Shown here piece after piece: positions 61,804 to 64,000 of a stretch of DNA of 64,000 bases. The DNA lies in the NCBI RefSeq assembly GCF_007859915.1, contig NZ_SJPM01000019.1, positions 19,826-83,825 of the forward strand, in the 5' to 3' direction. Below the pieces are notes generated by a model. That model saw nothing but the letters and a program-made list of their open reading frames with translations, was not told the origin of the DNA and made no database searches. Every line of letters starts with the position of its first letter. Within the stretch, counting starts at the first letter, position 1. Source of the DNA: Neorhodopirellula pilleata (GTDB taxonomy: Bacteria; Planctomycetota; Planctomycetia; Pirellulales; Pirellulaceae). Position numbers and translations under genes: made by a program.

Positions 61804-62135
61804 TCACGGCTTCCTTCAAGAGCAGATAAAACGCATTCCAAAACTGACTTTACTTCGTCGAGGTGCCCAGTCGTCACAAATTTGGGCTCGTTATTTATAA
61901 GCATGCCAATGCCAGAGTTTAGAGTTTCGAGCTCATTCAAAACCTGGAAGTCGCAGTTGATCAGCGATGATTTCATAAACGCGTGCCATGCTCTACCGTC
62001 GTACACGGCATTGACAAGTTCGAACCCCTCTTTCTGCTTGGCAAGAATTAGCTCGTCTAGTTGAGAAGCTGTACCAGCTTCAAGCCTTGTGTGATGATAG
62101 TCGGTATTGTCCATGTCGTTTTTGTTGTCAGCCAT
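61800..62135 (-). CDS. hypothetical protein
   Basis: This 111-aa protein has an acidic N-terminus (MADNKNDMDNTDYHH), then LDELILAKQKEGFELVNAVYDGRAWHAFMK, a beta-alpha-beta-like element that resembles the DUF4177 family (short proteins with G-[FW]-E-L-V). The C-terminal half is helical. Function is unknown. It is followed by a convergent ParB relic and preceded by about 230 bases without a gene. Confidence 0.5.
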   Translation of the reverse strand: MADNKNDMDNTDYHHTRLEAGTASQLDELILAKQKEGFELVNAVYDGRAWHAFMKSSLINCDFQVLNELETLNSGIGMLINNEPKFVTTGHLDEVKSVLECVLSALEGSRD

Positions 62136-62366
62136 TCAAACTTCACTTTCGTTTCGGTTGAGTAAGGTTCAGTCGAGGTTAGCAAAAAAGCAACCCATGC
62201 AGGCGCAGCAGGTACAGGGATAGTTCGTGCATCGAAATTTAGCTGTCACTCCAAAGTCCGTGTGCGGGAGAATCGGGTAGCCAGATCCGTCAGAACAAGT
62301 TTACCAGAGACCACTGCTAAGCGTGGCCAGTAATAGGATTTCCTATCTCGCGATAGCGATAGAGAG
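62136..62366. other. spacer without a recognised gene
   Basis: About 230 bases lie between two minus-strand genes. A small dyad (CTATCTCGCGATAGCGATAGAG) lies near 62344-62366, just beyond the sigma-like gene's stop. Nothing else is apparent. Confidence 0.35.
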
Positions 62367-62867
62367 CTAGGTTAGTTTCTCAATTAACCTTTGACGTAAC
62401 GCTAGGACATCACGGTGAACCCTGCTTTTGGAGTGTCCTAAATTATAAGCAATTTGCTCAAGACCAAGGCCATCAACAAATCGCATCTGAAACAGAATCA
62501 ATTCGGTGAAGCTGAGTAAACTCTCGATCTCCTTTAGCATTGACCGCAAGTCGTCTGACGACGTTGAGCGAGTTACCTCAATCGGATCAATGAAGTCAAG
62601 GCTCTCCGTCCTTGGCTCATGACACGAGCGGTAAATTTGTTTTTGCACGCGACTGAGCACCATCGTGATCTTGTGCAGGCTGAGTTTCCCGGCGTCTTTA
62701 ATCTCATTGCTGCACTCGATGAACATCAATGCGGCGATACCGTCAACGCCTTCCTCTGGAATGAAGGCGGCATGATAATCGATACGTTTCGCAAGCGTTT
62801 CAACGTCACAATCGCCCTCGCAGAAGTGGTTGACGAGTTGTCTCGCTAAGTCATGGGAGTCCAGCAT
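62367..62867 (-). CDS. sigma-70 region-4-like protein
   Basis: This 166-aa protein ends with a region-4-like helix-turn-helix (FTELILFQMRFVDGLGLEQIAYNLGHSKSRVHRDVLALRQRL split over residues 113-162). In it LEQIA-x5-S-x-S-x-V-H-R occupies the position of the sigma recognition helix. The N-terminal part could correspond to region 2 (AALMFIECSNEIKD, KITMVLSRVQKQIYR) but is diverged. It may be an ECF-type sigma factor or an HTH regulator. It shares a strand with its neighbours, and the next gene starts 12 bases upstream. Confidence 0.6.
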   Translation of the reverse strand: MLDSHDLARQLVNHFCEGDCDVETLAKRIDYHAAFIPEEGVDGIAALMFIECSNEIKDAGKLSLHKITMVLSRVQKQIYRSCHEPRTESLDFIDPIEVTRSTSSDDLRSMLKEIESLLSFTELILFQMRFVDGLGLEQIAYNLGHSKSRVHRDVLALRQRLIEKLT

Positions 62868-62879
62868 TTCTTGTCGGCT

Positions 62880-63320
62880 TCAGTGGCCTTGACCTGGTAA
62901 TCCAGTGAACTTGTTAATGATGATTAGTCGGTTTAGGTGGTCAATCTCGTAGAAAACATGGACCTCTGCATCGAGACTGTCCAAGATGCCAGTAAACCAC
63001 GTGACGGCCACGGCCATTCGCCAAGGTGGTTCTCTCCGACGCAGTGAGACCAGTAGCATTCGGATCCTGTCCATCACGGTTGCATCTCGGAACCTCCTAA
63101 ACGACTCGGTCCAATGTCCCTTTCGAAAGTCGTCCGCAGACCGCTCAACCTCGTTGATGGCATGAAGAAACTCATCAAGATCTCCTGACATGTGAGATTC
63201 GCCATGCTCGGCTTCATCCGCTAACTGCTTGAGCCAATGCGTGACGCGATCGAAAAAGAAGTACTCTTTAGCAAGTTGGATTTCCGAAGCCGCTTTACTG
63301 CGAAGCTTGATCTGATACAT
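62880..63320 (-). CDS. hypothetical protein
   Basis: This 146-aa protein is helical for its first 110 residues (AASEIQLAKEYFFFDRVTHWLKQLADEAEH) and ends with VHVFYEIDHLNRLIIINKFTG, two strands resembling the end of RelE/ParE-type toxins. The length and helical start argue against a simple RelE protein. It lies 12 bases upstream of the sigma-like gene, so the two may be one unit. Function is unknown. Confidence 0.5.
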   Translation of the reverse strand: MYQIKLRSKAASEIQLAKEYFFFDRVTHWLKQLADEAEHGESHMSGDLDEFLHAINEVERSADDFRKGHWTESFRRFRDATVMDRIRMLLVSLRRREPPWRMAVAVTWFTGILDSLDAEVHVFYEIDHLNRLIIINKFTGLPGQGH

Positions 63321-63445
63321 CCGGATTTCCTCCGATCAAAGTTTATCGAGTTATGTAGTTTGTTCATTTGGCGGTCCTCGCAGTTGATTAATTTTTTTAC
63401 GTTCAGCTTGCGTCAGTTCTCAATGGAAATGACGAAAAACACTGG

Positions 63446-63721
63446 TTAACTAATGTCGTCGAGATCGACGATCGAATCGTTCTCTAACCGATCTTGCACC
63501 TCTGAAAGAATCGAGGGCTTTTGGGATAGTCTCTTTGCGATGCGATCGAAAATGAGTTCTTTCGCGGCTTCAGACGAAACAAAAGCTCCAACAAATTCTT
63601 TGTCGGACATGACTGGGGAAAAATCTTCCTTGAGCTTTGCTCGAATTGCCTGAGCAAACTCGAGGAAAGCTTGTTCGTCTCTAAACAGGTTACGATGCTC
63701 CTCCAATACAAAGGCGTTCAT
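63446..63721 (-). CDS. hypothetical protein
   Basis: This 91-aa acidic, mainly helical protein (FVLEEHRNLFRDEQAFLEFAQAIRA) begins at ATG 63721 with GGAGAG just upstream. No family is recognised. The same-strand distance to the 146-aa gene is about 125 bases. Confidence 0.5.
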   Translation of the reverse strand: MNAFVLEEHRNLFRDEQAFLEFAQAIRAKLKEDFSPVMSDKEFVGAFVSSEAAKELIFDRIAKRLSQKPSILSEVQDRLENDSIVDLDDIS

Positions 63722-63977
63722 TTTGCTCTCCAGGGGTGAGGTTCTTTACATTCCAGCTCCCGCGAAAAACTTCGCAGGTCCTTCACTGTTAAGGGACATC
63801 TGCGTTCCAGAATTTCCCGATAAATCCCCGGGATTCCCAAGAAAGTCTCCTGAATTCCGCAAAGAAATCTCAGCCCGCCTTATTCACCAAGCGCGCCTTT
63901 AGGGTAGAAACCATCGCGTGAAACGCTACGTTTATCGGTTCACTACAACCAACTCAAACGCAAAGCAGGATCACGCG
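63722..63977. other. divergent spacer near the window end
   Basis: This is a gene-free leader between a minus-strand gene and a plus-strand start at the edge. Composition is mixed. No clear promoter or palindrome was identified. Confidence 0.35.
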
Positions 63978-64000
63978 ATGGGTGAAGTACAACGTAACCT
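63978..64000 (+). CDS. probable start of a CDS cut by the window edge
   Basis: ATG 63978 begins a frame MGEVQRN that is still open at the last base; AGGA lies nine bases upstream. Only seven residues are visible, so the product cannot be named. Confidence 0.3.

Noticed and set aside
61451..61900. 149-aa open frame on the plus strand
   Set aside because: Composition is not protein-like, and the ParB-like similarity lies in a different frame of the same DNA.

Overview
The window looks like a chromosomal segment of a planctomycete, most likely Pirellulaceae (Rhodopirellula-like). The evidence is the adjacent pair of a large cytochrome-c/DUF1587-DUF1592-DUF1588-DUF1585 protein and a DUF1552 protein, the LL-diaminopimelate aminotransferase, the many dispersed palindromic repeats between genes, and a moderate GC content. 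No rRNA, tRNA or CRISPR array was recognised by eye.

Layout. (1) 0.27-12.1 kb is a surface polysaccharide locus, almost all on the minus strand. It holds a WbaP-type initiating phosphotransferase, a GT4 glycosyltransferase, a GDP-mannose 3,5-epimerase-like enzyme, a Nudix hydrolase, a Wzy-like polymerase, a Wzx-like flippase, a sulfotransferase, a pyruvyltransferase and an FkbM methyltransferase; a second Wzy/WaaL-like protein faces them on the plus strand. (2) 12.1-13.6 kb is a gene-free block of nested repeats: REP-like palindromes, a MITE-like element and a DUF559 fragment. (3) 13.6-50.8 kb is mostly housekeeping: a GspE/PilB-type ATPase, an enolase-superfamily enzyme, a TPR protein, ArgE, a lipoprotein, dihydrolipoyl dehydrogenase, a RimK-associated protease with RimK, a lipase, a MoxR ATPase, LigA, a GAF-cyclase, an SDR, a histidine kinase, DapL-AroC, a four-repeat HTH-like protein, RecQ, an ABC ATPase with GlnE, the primary sigma factor, the planctomycete cytochrome/DUF1552 pair and a VWA-MoxR pair. 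Repeats punctuate it at 22.3-23.0, 25.25-25.47, 34.2-34.4, 37.4 and 47.9-48.3 kb.

(4) 50.9-59.0 kb is a plus-strand, translationally coupled module. It has three small proteins, an HTH/terminase-small-subunit-like protein, a 1707-aa tape-measure-like protein with four imperfect C-terminal repeats, and a 313-aa unknown protein. An 18-bp-arm palindrome overlaps the first start codon. No capsid, portal, large terminase or integrase gene is visible, so it is either a reduced prophage or a domesticated phage-tail-like system. I consider it the most interesting part of the window.

(5) 59.0-64.0 kb is visibly more AT-rich accessory DNA. It has a PLD-like/membrane protein pair, a small protein built from four 18-aa repeats, a relic of a phage/plasmid ParB-type protein, a sigma-region-4-like protein and several unknowns, consistent with a mobile-element graveyard or island.
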